This document shows, in pieces, positions 1-9,051 of a stretch of DNA of 37,958 nt; position 1 is the stretch's first letter, and each line of letters starts with the position of its first letter. Source of the DNA: Synechococcus sp. CS-1332 (GTDB taxonomy: Bacteria > Cyanobacteriota > Cyanobacteriia > PCC-6307 > Cyanobiaceae); the NCBI RefSeq assembly GCF_025127995.1, contig NZ_JAHLYP010000037.1:1-37958 (forward strand), written 5' to 3'. The translations under genes and the position numbers were made by a program. Below the pieces are notes generated by a model, which saw nothing but the letters and a program-made list of their open reading frames with translations, was not told the DNA's origin and did no database searches.

Positions 1-384
1 GGTGTGGAACGGCGAGAAACTGGTGCCGCCGCCCACGTCGCTCGCCAGGCCGTAGCCCATGCCGGCCGCATCGGCCGCCGCAAAGTCGAAGAAGCCGCTG
101 CCCAGAAACAAGTTGCTGGTGGGACTCACCGCCGCCACGGCGCCGGCGGCCAGCACCTCGGGCCAGAAGCTGCCGCCGTCCACGGCCGTGCCGGGCAGGC
201 CCACGAACAGGCTGCCGGGGGCGACGCGGCGGGAATCGCAGCTGACGCCGCTCACCACCACCTGGGCCAGGGCACCGGTGGGGTCGGGGAGCGGCGGCAG
301 GCCCACCTGACGCAGGAGCGGCTGAAGCAGCGGTGACATGGCGGCGCCGGCGGCGTCCGGCGGGACGGAGCTGGCGCCTTTCAT
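1..384 (-). CDS. Chimeric ORF: MurE N-terminus joined in frame to guanine deaminase (3' end outside window)
   Basis: The minus strand is open from an ATG at 384 to the window edge, giving 128 codons without a stop. Residues 1 to about 86 match the start of UDP-MurNAc-tripeptide synthetase MurE, with the substrate-binding signature SGVSCDSRRVAPGSLFVGLP (residues 45-64). Residues 87-128 are instead guanine deaminase (amidohydrolase superfamily): PTSNLFLGSG at 88-97, then SDVGGGTS (115-122), which holds the metal-binding Asp116. The MurE ATP-binding and ligase domains are absent. The ORF starts 10 bases after the stop of the glutaredoxin-like gene, which I recall as the usual murE position in picocyanobacteria. 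A second ATG at residue 16 is also a possible start. Since murE is normally essential, this is either a deletion or rearrangement with another murE copy elsewhere, or an assembly chimera. The family calls are firm; the cause is open. Confidence 0.75.
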   Translation of the reverse strand, partial: MKGASSVPPDAAGAAMSPLLQPLLRQVGLPPLPDPTGALAQVVVSGVSCDSRRVAPGSLFVGLPGTAVDGGSFWPEVLAAGAVAAVSPTSNLFLGSGFFDFAAADAAGMGYGLASDVGGGTSFSPFHT

Positions 385-394
385 AGCGTGACGC

Positions 395-661
395 TCAGCG
401 GACTCCCTGCTTGATCAGCCAGGCCCGCAGCTGGGCTCCCGCCAACCGGGGGGACACCCGCGGCAGCTCGCGGAATGGAGCGTCGCCGCTGGCCGCCAAC
501 GCCAGCACAGGGACGGCCAACCCGTAGCGCCCCTGCAGGGCCGGATCGGTGTCCACGTCGATCAAGTTCAGGGGCTGGGGGGGATCCAGGGCCCGGAGCT
601 TCTCCTCGAGGCCCTCACAGAGGCAGCAGCCCTGGCGCGTGAACAGCAGCAGCTCCTGCAT
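395..661 (-). CDS. Glutaredoxin-like protein (DUF836 type)
   Basis: This 88-residue protein has a thioredoxin-fold N-terminus with a CxxC redox motif, C12-C-L-C15, following LLLFTRQG. A cis-proline segment, AVPVLAL, lies near residues 49-55. This pattern is typical of the small glutaredoxin-like DUF836 family, which is presumed to do thiol-disulfide exchange in the cytoplasm. Its substrate is unknown. The ATG at 661 overlaps the TGA of yidD (TGATG), so the two are probably translationally coupled. The longer reading frame upstream lies within yidD and is not a likely start. The next gene downstream is the murE-like chimera. Confidence 0.8.
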   Translation of the reverse strand: MQELLLFTRQGCCLCEGLEEKLRALDPPQPLNLIDVDTDPALQGRYGLAVPVLALAASGDAPFRELPRVSPRLAGAQLRAWLIKQGVR

Positions 662-897
662 CAGTCCGGAACCGGGTCGCAGCCGCAGGGGGTGAAGGGG
701 TGGCAGCGGCCGAGCCGCCTCAGGGTGAGCCAGCCGCCGCGCCAGGGGCCATGGCGGCCGATCGCCTCCAGCGCATAGACGCTGCAGCTGGGAATGAAGC
801 GACAACGGGGACCCATCAGGGGCGAGAGCCAGCTGCGGTAGGCGCCGAGCAGGGCCAGCAGCACGGCGGCCACGGCGGCCGAGAGGGCAGCTGCCAT
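661..897 (-). CDS. yidD: Membrane protein insertion efficiency factor YidD
   Basis: From the ATG at 897 this is a 78-residue protein of usual YidD length. It has an N-terminal hydrophobic stretch, the family pattern of [20 protein letters not shown] followed by YALEAI, and the terminal [12 protein letters not shown]. YidD is a small membrane-associated protein that assists YidC-dependent insertion of membrane proteins. A frame extending to an ATG at 969 adds 24 residues that do not look like YidD, so the shorter start is preferred. The gene overlaps the glutaredoxin-like gene by one base and is divergent from rpsD. Confidence 0.9.
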   Translation of the reverse strand: MAAALSAAVAAVLLALLGAYRSWLSPLMGPRCRFIPSCSVYALEAIGRHGPWRGGWLTLRRLGRCHPFTPCGCDPVPD

Positions 898-1033
898 CCA
901 TGCGGGACCGCCGGAGCTTAGGGTGGGTGGTTGGCGCTCCACGCGCGGGCATCCGGGTTCTCCCAGCATGCCGCAACCGTGAACCGCCCCGTCGGCCCCT
1001 GGGCCGCACCCTCCACCTCCGTCACCTTCCCTT

Positions 1034-1642
1034 ATGTCTCGCTACCGCGGCCCTCGCCTGAGGATCACGCGGCGCTTGGGGGACCTTCCCGGTCTCACCC
1101 GTAAGGCCGCCAAACGGTCTTATCCCCCCGGTCAGCACGGCCAAGCCCGTCGCAAGCGCTCCGAATACGCGATCCGTCTCGAAGAAAAGCAGAAACTGCG
1201 TTTCAACTACGGCATTTCCGAACGTCAGCTGGTGCGCTACGTGAAGAAAGCCCGTGCCCAGGAGGGTTCCACCGGAACCAACCTGCTCAAGCTGCTCGAG
1301 GGCCGACTCGACAACATCTGCTTCCGCCTCGGCCTCGGTCCCACCGTTCCAGGCGCCCGCCAGCTGGTCAACCATGGCCACGTGACCGTGAACGGCCGCG
1401 TGGTGGACATTCCCAGCTTCCAGTGCAGGGCCGGCGACGTGGTGGCCATCCGCGAGCGCAAGTGCAGCAAGACCCTTGCCGAAGCCAACCTGGCGTTCCC
1501 CGGCCTGGCCAACATCCCGCCCCACCTGGAGTTTGATAAGGCCAAGATGACCGCCAAGGTGGGCGGCCGCATCGAGCGCGAATGGGTCGCTCTCGAGATC
1601 AACGAACTGCTGGTGGTGGAGTTCTACAGCCGCAAGGTGTGA
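1034..1642 (+). CDS. rpsD: 30S ribosomal protein S4
   Basis: The 202-residue product is full length for cyanobacterial and plastid S4. The N-terminal S4/S9 domain starts [20 protein letters not shown]. The S4 RNA-binding domain runs from about residue 91 to 155 and includes [10 protein letters not shown] and [15 protein letters not shown]. The C-terminus ends EFYSRKV, as is usual. S4 binds 16S rRNA early in 30S assembly. The gene stands alone, divergent from yidD, and is followed by an intrinsic terminator at 1690-1717. Confidence 0.98.
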   Translation: MSRYRGPRLRITRRLGDLPGLTRKAAKRSYPPGQHGQARRKRSEYAIRLEEKQKLRFNYGISERQLVRYVKKARAQEGSTGTNLLKLLEGRLDNICFRLGLGPTVPGARQLVNHGHVTVNGRVVDIPSFQCRAGDVVAIRERKCSKTLAEANLAFPGLANIPPHLEFDKAKMTAKVGGRIEREWVALEINELLVVEFYSRKV

Positions 1643-1689
1643 CCACCTCCCACCCCTGACCCGCCGCCTCCTGAGAGCGGCGACCATCG

Positions 1690-1717
1690 GCGGTCCGGCT
1701 TCGGTCGGGCCGCTTTT
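1690..1717 (+). terminator. Intrinsic terminator after rpsD
   Basis: An 8-base stem, GCGGTCCG paired with CGGGCCGC (one G-T pair), encloses a loop containing CTTCGG and is followed directly by TTTT. It lies 47 bases after the rpsD stop and fits a rho-independent terminator for that gene. Confidence 0.75.
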
Positions 1718-1829
1718 GCGTGGGGCTTGCCGGTTCAAAGGCCCACCAAAAGCCGACCGGGAGAACAACGTTCCTGAAGCCTTCCCGACGTCACCGCACC
1801 GTCTTCGCCCTGCAGCGACTAGGTATGGG

Positions 1830-3092
1830 ATGCCGATCGAAAGAGCCGTTGGTTCGATGCCCTTCTCGCCAGAGGCTTCGGCTGGCCAGGCAGACCGAGC
1901 GATCCAATGGCGCCTCGTCTGGGGCGTCGTGGGCCTGCAGGCTTCTCTGCAGCTGGGCTGGATCGTCTACAGCGCCTATCAGCCGATCCTGCTGCAGCGT
2001 TTCGGCTTCGTCAGTCTGCTGCTTCCCTTTGCCCTGCTGCCGGGTCTGATCGGCCTGCTCATCGAACCGATCAGCGGTGGGCTCTCCGACCGCTGGGCCA
2101 CTGGCGCCCACGGGCGACTGCTGCCGATCACGGTCGTCGTGTCCGTGGCCGGGCTCATCTTCCTGGCCACGGCTGGGCTGCTGCACCGGGGCCCGGCCTG
2201 GATCGGGGTTGCCGTGCCGGGTTTGATGGTGGCCTGGATGGTGGCGGTGCAGGCCGCGTCGAGCCCGAGCCTGGCCCAGCTGAACGAGGCGGTGTCGCTG
2301 CGATCCCTGCCCCAGGCCCTGGCCCTGCTGACCCTCACCCAGGGCCTCATCGGCGCCTTCTCCGCCAGCTTGGCCCGTGGCGCCCTGGGGCTGGGACCTT
2401 CCTTCACCTTCCTCCTGGGAGGCGTTGTGCTGGCCCTTGGTCTTGCCGTGCTGCGGGGAGGGCAGGGGCCGACTCCCCTACGCCCCAGGGACGTCACCGC
2501 CCCAGACCCTTCCCCACGGGGGTTGCTGCCGGCCGGAGTCCTCTTGCTGGTCGTCGCCCTGGCCGTGGGCGGCCTGTTCCAACTGCTGCTGGGACTGATT
2601 CCCCGCCTTCATCCCCAGGCCACGGCAGGTCTGCTAGGTGGGGGCCAAGGGTCGGTGGTGCTGCTGTGCTCCGCCCTGGGCGCGCCCATCGCAGGACGGG
2701 CCGTGGGCCGGTGGGGGCGGCTCCCATGCCTCATCTCAGGGATCACGCTCCTTGCCCTGGCGCTGGCCGCGAGCCTCGCCCTGCCGAGCGGGTTCGAACC
2801 GGTGCTGCTGCCCCTGCTGGGGCTGATCCACAGTCTGGTGGTGACCAGCCTGACGGCCACGTCCCTCGCCTCGCTCACACCGCAGTGGAGCGGGCTGGGG
2901 GCCGGGCTGGCCCTGGGGGGGACCGGACTGGCCGGCAGCCTCAGCCTGCTGCAATTCGGCTCCACGGGACCCGTCCCCCTGAAGGCCCTGTTGCTCCTGC
3001 TGGCGGTGACGACCACGGTTGCTCTGGGGGGCTGCCTGTGGCTGGAGCTGCTCCGACGACAGACTCGAACCGCCAGCACTGGCAGGGCATGA
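1830..3092 (+). CDS. Major facilitator superfamily transporter, substrate unknown
   Basis: The product is about 420 residues from the ATG at 1830 and has roughly 12 hydrophobic segments. A loop reading EPISGGLSDRWATGAHGR sits between helices 2 and 3 and matches the MFS loop signature (Gly, Asp-Arg, basic residues). The family moves small solutes across the cytoplasmic membrane, and nothing in the sequence identifies the substrate. The frame is open back to 1716, but that part reads through the rpsD terminator region, so the start at 1830 or 1857 is more likely. The stop lies 1 base before the GTG of the methyltransferase gene, which suggests co-expression. Confidence 0.8.
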   Translation: MPIERAVGSMPFSPEASAGQADRAIQWRLVWGVVGLQASLQLGWIVYSAYQPILLQRFGFVSLLLPFALLPGLIGLLIEPISGGLSDRWATGAHGRLLPITVVVSVAGLIFLATAGLLHRGPAWIGVAVPGLMVAWMVAVQAASSPSLAQLNEAVSLRSLPQALALLTLTQGLIGAFSASLARGALGLGPSFTFLLGGVVLALGLAVLRGGQGPTPLRPRDVTAPDPSPRGLLPAGVLLLVVALAVGGLFQLLLGLIPRLHPQATAGLLGGGQGSVVLLCSALGAPIAGRAVGRWGRLPCLISGITLLALALAASLALPSGFEPVLLPLLGLIHSLVVTSLTATSLASLTPQWSGLGAGLALGGTGLAGSLSLLQFGSTGPVPLKALLLLLAVTTTVALGGCLWLELLRRQTRTASTGRA

Positions 3093-3093
3093 C

Positions 3094-3849
3094 GTGACCA
3101 GGGACTTCATTGATCACTTCGGCGCCGTCTCCGGCGGCTACGCCCACTTCCGCCCCAGCTACCCGGCGGCCCTGTTCGCCTGGCTGGCCGAGATCGCTCC
3201 CACCCATCAGCTGGCCTGGGATTGCGCCACCGGAACGGGCCAGGCCGCCCTCGCCCTTGCCGACCATTTCAAGGCGGTGATCGCCACCGATGCCAGCGCC
3301 TCCCAGCTCGCCGCGGCAGAGCCCCATCCAGGGGTTCAATACCGGCTCGGCCCGGCGGAGAACCCGGGCCTGGAAGCCGCCAGCATTGATCTGGTCACGG
3401 TGGCGCAGGCGCTGCACTGGTTCGAGTGGCCCCGCTTCTTTGCGGAAGTGGAACGGGTGCTCCGGCCCGGAGGAGTGCTGGCCGTCTGGAGCTATGGGGT
3501 CACGACGGTCGAAGGCAAGGGTGTGGACGACCTCGTGCAGCACTTCTATCAGTGCATCGTCGGTCCCTACTGGCCAGCGGAGCGGGCCCTGGTGGAGAAC
3601 GGCTACCGGGACCTGGAGCTGCCCTTCAGGGACCTGCCTGCGCCATCGTTCGCCATGACGACCGCCTGGAGCCTGGAGCAGCTGCTCGGTTATCTCGCCA
3701 CCTGGTCGGCCAGCGCCCGTTACCGCGTCGCCCGAGGCAGCGACCCCCTCGACCAGATCCGCCAGCAGCTGGCGGCGGCCTGGGGAGAAGCCAGCGCCAA
3801 GCGGTTGATCCATTGGCCGCTCTCCGTGAAGGCGGCACGACGGCCCTAG
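3094..3849 (+). CDS. Class I SAM-dependent methyltransferase
   Basis: The protein has 251 residues from a GTG at 3094, one base after the transporter stop. It starts with TRDFIDHFGAVSGGYAHFRP, a common opening for UbiE/trans-aconitate-type methyltransferases. Motif I is WDCATGTGQAALAL near residues 45-58, an acidic SAM-ribose residue follows in IATDAS, and the post-motif region includes AQALHWFEWPRFF and ERVLRPGGVLAVW. The fold and SAM use are clear. The methyl acceptor cannot be read from the sequence. The gene converges on trpC with a 26-base gap. Confidence 0.85.
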   Translation: MTRDFIDHFGAVSGGYAHFRPSYPAALFAWLAEIAPTHQLAWDCATGTGQAALALADHFKAVIATDASASQLAAAEPHPGVQYRLGPAENPGLEAASIDLVTVAQALHWFEWPRFFAEVERVLRPGGVLAVWSYGVTTVEGKGVDDLVQHFYQCIVGPYWPAERALVENGYRDLELPFRDLPAPSFAMTTAWSLEQLLGYLATWSASARYRVARGSDPLDQIRQQLAAAWGEASAKRLIHWPLSVKAARRP

Positions 3850-3875
3850 CCGGAACCTGGTAACAGCCTCAGCCC

Positions 3876-4769
3876 TCAGCCCCCGATCAGGGTCTCCAGG
3901 GCCGCCGCCACGTTCTCCTGCCGCATCAGGGCTTCCCCCACCAGCACCGCATCGGCACCGGCCCCAACGGCCCGGTCGAGGTCGGCGCGGTTGAACAGGC
4001 CCGATTCGCTCACCAGCAGGGCACCGCAGGCACGCACCCGTTCGCCGAAGGCGTCCATCAGCCGTTCGGTGGTGGCCAGATCCACCGTGAAGCTGGCCAG
4101 GTCGCGGTTGTTGATGCCGATGAGGTGCACGCCCTCCAGCTGCAGCACCCGCTCCATCTCTGTGGCGTCGTGCACCTCCACCAGCACCGCCAGCCCCAGG
4201 CCCCGGGCCACCTTGAGCAGGTAGGCCAGATCCTGGTCGGTGAGGATCGCCGCGATCAACAGGGCCGCATCGGCCCCGGCGGCCCTGGCCTGGAAGAGCT
4301 GGTAGGGGGTGAGGATGAAGTCCTTGCAGAGCAGGGGCAGCGCCACCGCCTCGCGCACCGCCACCAGCACGTCGAAGCCCCCCTGGAAGAAGCGCTTGTC
4401 CGTCAGCACCGAAAGGCAGCTGGCCCCACCATCCCGGTAGCCCCGGGCGATGGCGACGGGGTCGAAGTCTTCCCGGATCACCCCCTTGCTGGGGCTGGCC
4501 TTCTTGACTTCAGCGATCACCGCCGGTTTGCGGCAACTGGCGCGCAGGGACCCGCAGAAATCCAGGGTGGGGGGGAGATCCGCGATCTGTTGCTTCAGTG
4601 AGTCCAGGCTGACCCGCTCGCGGGCGGCCGTCACCTCCCTGTCCTTTTCCCAGACGATCTCCTCGAGGATGTGGCGGGGGCGCTCCTCGGGATGGGGGGT
4701 GCCGAATTCCAGGTGGGCCACCCGGACCGAAGGGTTGGGGGGCCGGCGTCGGATCTCCATCTCAGGCAC
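3876..4769 (-). CDS. trpC: Indole-3-glycerol phosphate synthase
   Basis: This 297-residue TIM-barrel enzyme closes CdRP to indole-3-glycerol phosphate in tryptophan synthesis. Family landmarks are present: [11 protein letters not shown] at 86-96 (E87, K89), LCKDFI around K149, VEVHD around E198, INNRDL around N220, and SESG at 254-257. An N-terminal extension of about 30 residues before the catalytic domain is common in cyanobacterial forms. The start overlaps the 3' end of lpdA by 8 bases, so the two are likely cotranscribed. No other trp gene is nearby. Confidence 0.96.
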   Translation of the reverse strand: MPEMEIRRRPPNPSVRVAHLEFGTPHPEERPRHILEEIVWEKDREVTAARERVSLDSLKQQIADLPPTLDFCGSLRASCRKPAVIAEVKKASPSKGVIREDFDPVAIARGYRDGGASCLSVLTDKRFFQGGFDVLVAVREAVALPLLCKDFILTPYQLFQARAAGADAALLIAAILTDQDLAYLLKVARGLGLAVLVEVHDATEMERVLQLEGVHLIGINNRDLASFTVDLATTERLMDAFGERVRACGALLVSESGLFNRADLDRAVGAGADAVLVGEALMRQENVAAALETLIGG

Positions 4770-6261
4770 CCACCGCCGTGGCCAGGCTGGCGGCGGCCTG
4801 CTTGTAGGCCACTTCCACCACCTCGCTCAAGGTGGGATGGGTGTGCACTTCGCTGGCCAGCTGGCGCACCCCCTGGCGCCGGGCCACAGCATTGGCGATC
4901 TCCTGGATCAGGTCCGCCGCATGCAGGCCGTAGATGTGGGCCCCCAGCACTTCGCCGGTGTCCTTGCGGAACAGCAGCTTGAGCAGCCCATCGCTCTCCA
5001 GTTCGGCCAGGGCCTTGGAGTTGGCCTTGAAGTAGCTGCGCACGCTGCCCAGCTCGAAGCCCTCCTTCTGGGCCAGATCCTTGGCGTCCGCCTCCGAGAG
5101 CCCCACCGAACTGATCTCCGGATGGGTGAAGGTGGCCGCAGGGATCGAGCGGTAGTCGATGCGGCGGGCGTGGCCGAGGATGTTCTCGATCGCCACCGTG
5201 CCCTGGGCGGCGGCGGTGTGGGCCAGCATCATCTTGCCGGTCACGTCGCCCACGGCCCAGAGATGGGGCACCGGCTCACCGTTCGCCAGCACCCGCAGGC
5301 CATCGTCCACGGGGATGAAGCCCCGGTTGGTCTCCACGCCGACGCTGGCCAGATTGAGCTCCTTGCTTACCGGCACCCGGCCGGTGGCCACCAGCACCGC
5401 ATCCACCTCCAGGGTTTCCACCGGCTCGCGGCTGACCATGTCCACCAATTCGATTTTCACCGGGCAGCCGGGGGTGATCCGGCTGGCGAGCACGCCGGCG
5501 CGGGCGTCGATGTCGCGGCCGTCGATCAGATGGCGGGCGGCGATCTTGGCGATGTCCGGGTCGAAGGTTGGCATCACCCGATCGAGGGCCTCGATCATGG
5601 TGACTTCGCAGCCCAGGGCCGTATACACATCGGCGAACTCCAGGCCGATGTAGCCGCTGCCGATGATGGTGATCCAGCGGGGCAGCCATTCCAGGTTGAT
5701 GGCCTCGTCGCTGGTGAACACGGTGCGCCCGTCGGTCTCGATGCCGGGCGGCACGAAGGGATCGGAGCCGGTGGCGATGATCACCTCGCGGGCCGCGTAG
5801 ACGCGCTCCACCCCGCTGGCCTCCCGCACCGCCACCCGCTGGGGCCCGTCGAGGCGTCCCTTGCCCCGCAGGATCGTGGTGCCGGAACGCTCCAGGGTCT
5901 TGGTGAGATTGGTGCGGATCGTCGCCACCAGCTGGGCGGCGTGGTCGGCGATCTTCTGACGCTCGAAGCGCACAGGTGCCGCATGAATGCCGAAGCCCTT
6001 GAGGTGCTCAGCATCGGCCAGCTCCCGCACCCGGCCGCTGGCCGCCAGCAGGGCCTTGGAGGGGACACAGCCCCGGTTGACGCAGGTGCCGCCCATGTCA
6101 CGGGATTCCACGATCGCCACCTTCAGACCGTGGTCGGCCCCGTGCTTGGCCGCATCGAAACCGCCATACCCGGCGCCGATCACGATCACGTCGAAATCGA
6201 ACCCGGAGGGGGGGGTGGCGGGTGCTGCGGTCACCGGATGGAGCTGCATGGGTAGAGGCAT
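4762..6261 (-). CDS. lpdA: Dihydrolipoyl dehydrogenase (E3)
   Basis: The 499-residue protein has an FAD-binding GxGxxG at about 29-34 (GAGYGG) and a redox disulfide [13 protein letters not shown] with C60 and C65. The NAD-binding segment reads [14 protein letters not shown], and the dimerisation domain ends with [14 protein letters not shown], which carries the catalytic His-Glu pair. E3 reoxidises dihydrolipoamide in pyruvate dehydrogenase and the glycine cleavage system. The gene lies 9 bases after the methyltransferase gene and overlaps trpC by 8 bases. Confidence 0.95.
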   Translation of the reverse strand: MPLPMQLHPVTAAPATPPSGFDFDVIVIGAGYGGFDAAKHGADHGLKVAIVESRDMGGTCVNRGCVPSKALLAASGRVRELADAEHLKGFGIHAAPVRFERQKIADHAAQLVATIRTNLTKTLERSGTTILRGKGRLDGPQRVAVREASGVERVYAAREVIIATGSDPFVPPGIETDGRTVFTSDEAINLEWLPRWITIIGSGYIGLEFADVYTALGCEVTMIEALDRVMPTFDPDIAKIAARHLIDGRDIDARAGVLASRITPGCPVKIELVDMVSREPVETLEVDAVLVATGRVPVSKELNLASVGVETNRGFIPVDDGLRVLANGEPVPHLWAVGDVTGKMMLAHTAAAQGTVAIENILGHARRIDYRSIPAATFTHPEISSVGLSEADAKDLAQKEGFELGSVRSYFKANSKALAELESDGLLKLLFRKDTGEVLGAHIYGLHAADLIQEIANAVARRQGVRQLASEVHTHPTLSEVVEVAYKQAAASLATAVGA

Positions 6262-6270
6262 TCTCCCTTG

Positions 6271-7122
6271 TCAGGGCACGGGCCGGCCGTGGGCCTGGCG
6301 GGGGCGCTCCAGCAGCAGCAGGGCGGCCGCGGCCGCCACATTCAGCGACTCCACCGCAGGGCTGTGGGGGATCGTCACCCAGTGGTCGGCCAGGCGGGCC
6401 AGTTCCGGCGCCAGCCCCGCCCCCTCGTTGCCCAGCAACAGAACCGTGGGGCGACACCAATCCAGTTCCCAGTAGGGGCGCACCACGCCCCCCGCCTCTG
6501 GCACCATCGCCGCCACCAGCTGCTGGCCGCAGCCCTGGGCCTCGGTCAGCCGGTCGTGCAGATCGGCGGACGTCATGCGCTCGATCGGCAGGGCCAGGGC
6601 GGCTCCGCTGGAGGCCCGCAGCACCTTGGGCTGCAACGGATCGGCCCCTTCGGCCAACCACACACCCTCCACCCCCGCCGCCAGGGCGGTGCGCAGCAGG
6701 GTGCCGAGGTTGCCCGGATCCTGAAGCCGGTCGAGGGCCAGCACAAAGCCCGGCGGCGATGAGGCAGCCACCGGAAGATCGGCGACCGCCAGGGTCAGCA
6801 GCACCCCGTCGGGATGGCGGGTCGTGGTGGCGGCGGCCAGGACCTCGGGGCTGGCGGTCCGCAGCCGGCTGGCCTCCGGCAGCCGCTCGTACAGGGCACC
6901 ATGACGGTCCAGCCAGTCGGGGGTGACCAGCACCAGGTCGGGACGCAGGCCCAACCCCAGGGCCTCCTGGAGCAGGTGGGTTCCCTCCAGCAGGATCAGG
7001 CCCTGCTCCAGCCGGCCAGAGGACCTGTGCAGGCGCCGCACCGCTTGGATGAGGGGATTGCGGACGCTGCGGATCAGCTCGCCGCCCGCTGGCAGACCGC
7101 CACCTTCAGGGGGAGAGCCCAC
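6271..7122 (-). CDS. TrmH/SpoU-family 2'-O-ribose RNA methyltransferase
   Basis: This is a SPOUT-class enzyme of 283 residues. The N-terminal substrate-binding domain (about 14-90) includes RSVRNPLIQAVRRL and LLEGTHLLQEA. The catalytic knot carries motif 1 at DPGNLG 135-140 with R144, motif 2 at LLLGNEGAGL 228-237, and motif 3 at IPH...VESLNVAAA 251-265. It is expected to 2'-O-methylate rRNA or tRNA. Which nucleotide it targets cannot be decided from the sequence. It sits between the small conserved protein (5-base gap) and lpdA (9-base gap). Confidence 0.9.
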   Translation of the reverse strand: MGSPPEGGGLPAGGELIRSVRNPLIQAVRRLHRSSGRLEQGLILLEGTHLLQEALGLGLRPDLVLVTPDWLDRHGALYERLPEASRLRTASPEVLAAATTTRHPDGVLLTLAVADLPVAASSPPGFVLALDRLQDPGNLGTLLRTALAAGVEGVWLAEGADPLQPKVLRASSGAALALPIERMTSADLHDRLTEAQGCGQQLVAAMVPEAGGVVRPYWELDWCRPTVLLLGNEGAGLAPELARLADHWVTIPHSPAVESLNVAAAAALLLLERPRQAHGRPVP

Positions 7123-7127
7123 GGCCG

Positions 7128-7376
7128 TCAGATCGTCTTGCGGCGCCGGAGCTTGAGGTGGTCGTGGATCACCAGGTCGTCGTCGTTGAGATCGAGCCCC
7201 TTGAAGGCGGCCACCTCACCGCGGATGCCTTCGGCCTTGAGGTTCGCGACCAGGCGGTCGATCACGATGTCTTCCACCTTGGTCTGGTCGTAGGCGTCTG
7301 GAGTGAGTCGCTCCAGAAACTTGCCGATGTTCGCTGCGACGACATCAGAAGCGTTGGTGATCTTGAGAACAATCAT
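7128..7376 (-). CDS. Small conserved cyanobacterial protein of unknown function
   Basis: The product is 82 residues, starting MIVLKITNASDVVAANIGKF from the ATG at 7376. It is soluble and mixed in charge, with a strongly basic end (KLRRRKTI). No catalytic motif is visible. The frame continues upstream into the tRNA-Leu gene, so the ATG 11 bases after the tRNA is the only sensible start. It ends 5 bases before the RNA methyltransferase gene, and a link to RNA modification is possible but rests only on position. I believe similar small proteins occur in other picocyanobacteria; a search would be needed to confirm it. Confidence 0.75.
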   Translation of the reverse strand: MIVLKITNASDVVAANIGKFLERLTPDAYDQTKVEDIVIDRLVANLKAEGIRGEVAAFKGLDLNDDDLVIHDHLKLRRRKTI

Positions 7377-7387
7377 GGAAAAAATAT

Positions 7388-7470
7388 GCGGATGGGGAGA
7401 CTTGAACTCCCACGACATTGCTGCCACTAGTACCTGAAACTAGCGCGTCTACCAATTCCGCCACATCCGC
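7388..7470 (-). tRNA. tRNA-Leu (anticodon CAG)
   Basis: The reverse complement folds as a class II tRNA of 83 bases. The acceptor stem starts GCGGATG, the D-arm reads GCGGAATTGGTAGACGC, and the anticodon stem-loop is CTAGT-TTCAGGT-ACTAG with anticodon CAG. A long variable arm follows, then a T-arm with GTTCAAGTC. No CCA is encoded. It reads CUG codons. The following small gene starts 11 bases downstream. Confidence 0.97.
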
Positions 7471-7638
7471 GGGCGTGTAGCCGCCACGGAGGCCGTGGCG
7501 CTGGATGGAGCATAAATCATCACCGGTGGGGCCACCCCTCAAGGCAACGGCGACAAGACAGTTTGAGCGGCGACCCCCTAGACGACGGGATCATTCGTTG
7601 TCAAGATGCCCCAGAAATTGATACCGGGACTTCCGTCC

Positions 7639-8946
7639 ATGACCGTATCCCCCATGCCTGTCAAGGTCATCGCCGGCACCAGGCTGGAGATCAGTGGTGG
7701 ACGGCGACTTGACGGAGAACTGAGGGTCAGCGGCGCCAAGAATTCGGCCCTGGTGCTGATGGCTGCCTGCCTGCTCACCGAAGACGGGCTGCGGCTCAGC
7801 AATGTGCCCCCCCTCACCGACATCACGGCAATGGGGGAGATCCTTGCCGCCCTGGGGGTGCGGGTGCAGCGGGGGGGCGACGCGATCGTGCTGCACGGTG
7901 ACCACATCACCACCGCCGCCCCGCCCTACGAGCTGGTCAACAGCCTGCGGGCCAGCTTCTTCTGCATCGGCCCCCTGCTGGCCCGCATGGGCATGGCTCA
8001 GGTGCCCCTGCCCGGCGGCTGCCAGATCGGCACCCGGCCCGTGGTGGAGCACGTCAAGGGGCTCAAGGCCCTCGGCGCCCAGGTCACCATTGAGCACGGT
8101 GTGGTCACCGCCGTGGTGCCCGGCCGCCAGCGCCGCCTCACCGGCGGCCACATCCACCTGGATTGCCCCAGCGTCGGCGCCACCGAAACACTGATGATGG
8201 CGGCCGCCCTCGCCGACGGCGAAACGGTGATCGACAACGCGGCCCAGGAGCCGGAGGTGATCGACCTGGCCAGGCTGCTGCTGGCCATGGGGGCCAAGGT
8301 GCGCGGTGCCGGTACCCCCACCATCACCATCGTCGGCGTCGAGAAGCTGCACGGGGCCGACTACGCCGTCATCCCCGACCGCATCGAGGCGGGCACGTTC
8401 CTGCTGGCCGGCGCCATCACCCGCTCCCGGCTGCGGGTGTTCCCCGCCCTGCCCGAACACCTGGGTGCCGTGATCACCAAGCTGGAGGAGGCCGGCTGCC
8501 GTATCGAGGCCGACGGCCAGGGATTGCTCATCCATGCCGACCGGGTGCGGGCGGTGGATCTGCGCACCCAGCCCTTCCCCGGCTTCCCCACCGATCTGCA
8601 GGCCCCGTTCATGGCCCTGCTGGCCACCGCCGAGGGCACCTCGATGGTGGTGGAGAACATCTTCGAGAACCGCCTCCAGCACGTGGCCGAGCTGCAGCGC
8701 ATGGGCGCGGACATTCGCATGCAGGGCAACACCGCCTGCGTCGAGGGGGTCGCCCGGCTCAGCGGCGCCCCCGTCCACGGCACCGACCTGCGCGCCTCCG
8801 CCGCCATGGTGCTCGCCGGGCTCGCGGCCGATGGCATCACCACCGTGCGGGGCCTGGAATACCTCGACCGGGGCTACGCCGATCTGGAGGGCAAACTCAA
8901 CGCCGCCGGCGCCTCGATCCGCAGGCTGCCCACCACCGCCGCCTAG
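7639..8946 (+). CDS. murA: UDP-N-acetylglucosamine 1-carboxyvinyltransferase
   Basis: MurA transfers enolpyruvate from PEP to UDP-GlcNAc, the first committed step of peptidoglycan synthesis. From the ATG at 7639 the protein has 435 residues. The substrate-binding [11 protein letters not shown] has K35 and N36. The catalytic loop is [11 protein letters not shown] with Cys128, the residue targeted by fosfomycin. [17 protein letters not shown] near the C-terminus matches the usual family end. An ATG at 7606 would add 11 residues. The opening [10 protein letters not shown] after 7639 looks more family-like. It is divergent from tRNA-Leu(CAG) and followed by tRNA-Leu(CAA). Confidence 0.95.
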   Translation: MTVSPMPVKVIAGTRLEISGGRRLDGELRVSGAKNSALVLMAACLLTEDGLRLSNVPPLTDITAMGEILAALGVRVQRGGDAIVLHGDHITTAAPPYELVNSLRASFFCIGPLLARMGMAQVPLPGGCQIGTRPVVEHVKGLKALGAQVTIEHGVVTAVVPGRQRRLTGGHIHLDCPSVGATETLMMAAALADGETVIDNAAQEPEVIDLARLLLAMGAKVRGAGTPTITIVGVEKLHGADYAVIPDRIEAGTFLLAGAITRSRLRVFPALPEHLGAVITKLEEAGCRIEADGQGLLIHADRVRAVDLRTQPFPGFPTDLQAPFMALLATAEGTSMVVENIFENRLQHVAELQRMGADIRMQGNTACVEGVARLSGAPVHGTDLRASAAMVLAGLAADGITTVRGLEYLDRGYADLEGKLNAAGASIRRLPTTAA

Positions 8947-8958
8947 AGTACATCCTTC

Positions 8959-9040
8959 GGGAGCGTGCCGGAATTGGTAGACGGACTCGACTCAAAATCG
9001 AGCGCCTTCGGGCATGTGGGTTCGAGTCCCACCGCTCCCA
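8959..9040 (+). tRNA. tRNA-Leu (anticodon CAA)
   Basis: This is an 82-base class II tRNA. The acceptor pair is GGGAGCG with CGCTCCC and discriminator A. The D-arm contains GGAATTGGTAGACGG. The anticodon arm is CTCGA-CTCAAAA-TCGAG with anticodon CAA, followed by a short variable arm and the T-arm GTGGGTTCGAGTCCCAC. No CCA is encoded. It sits 12 bases after murA and 11 bases before argD, in the same direction. Confidence 0.97.
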
Positions 9041-9051
9041 TCCAACCGGTG

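Noticed and set aside
1022..1768. Minus-strand open frame opposite rpsD
   Set aside because: rpsD is unmistakable on the plus strand, and the frame has no domain.
4450..6255. A 601-residue plus-strand open frame opposite trpC and lpdA
   Set aside because: It is a high-GC shadow of two clear enzymes on the minus strand, with no recognisable domain.
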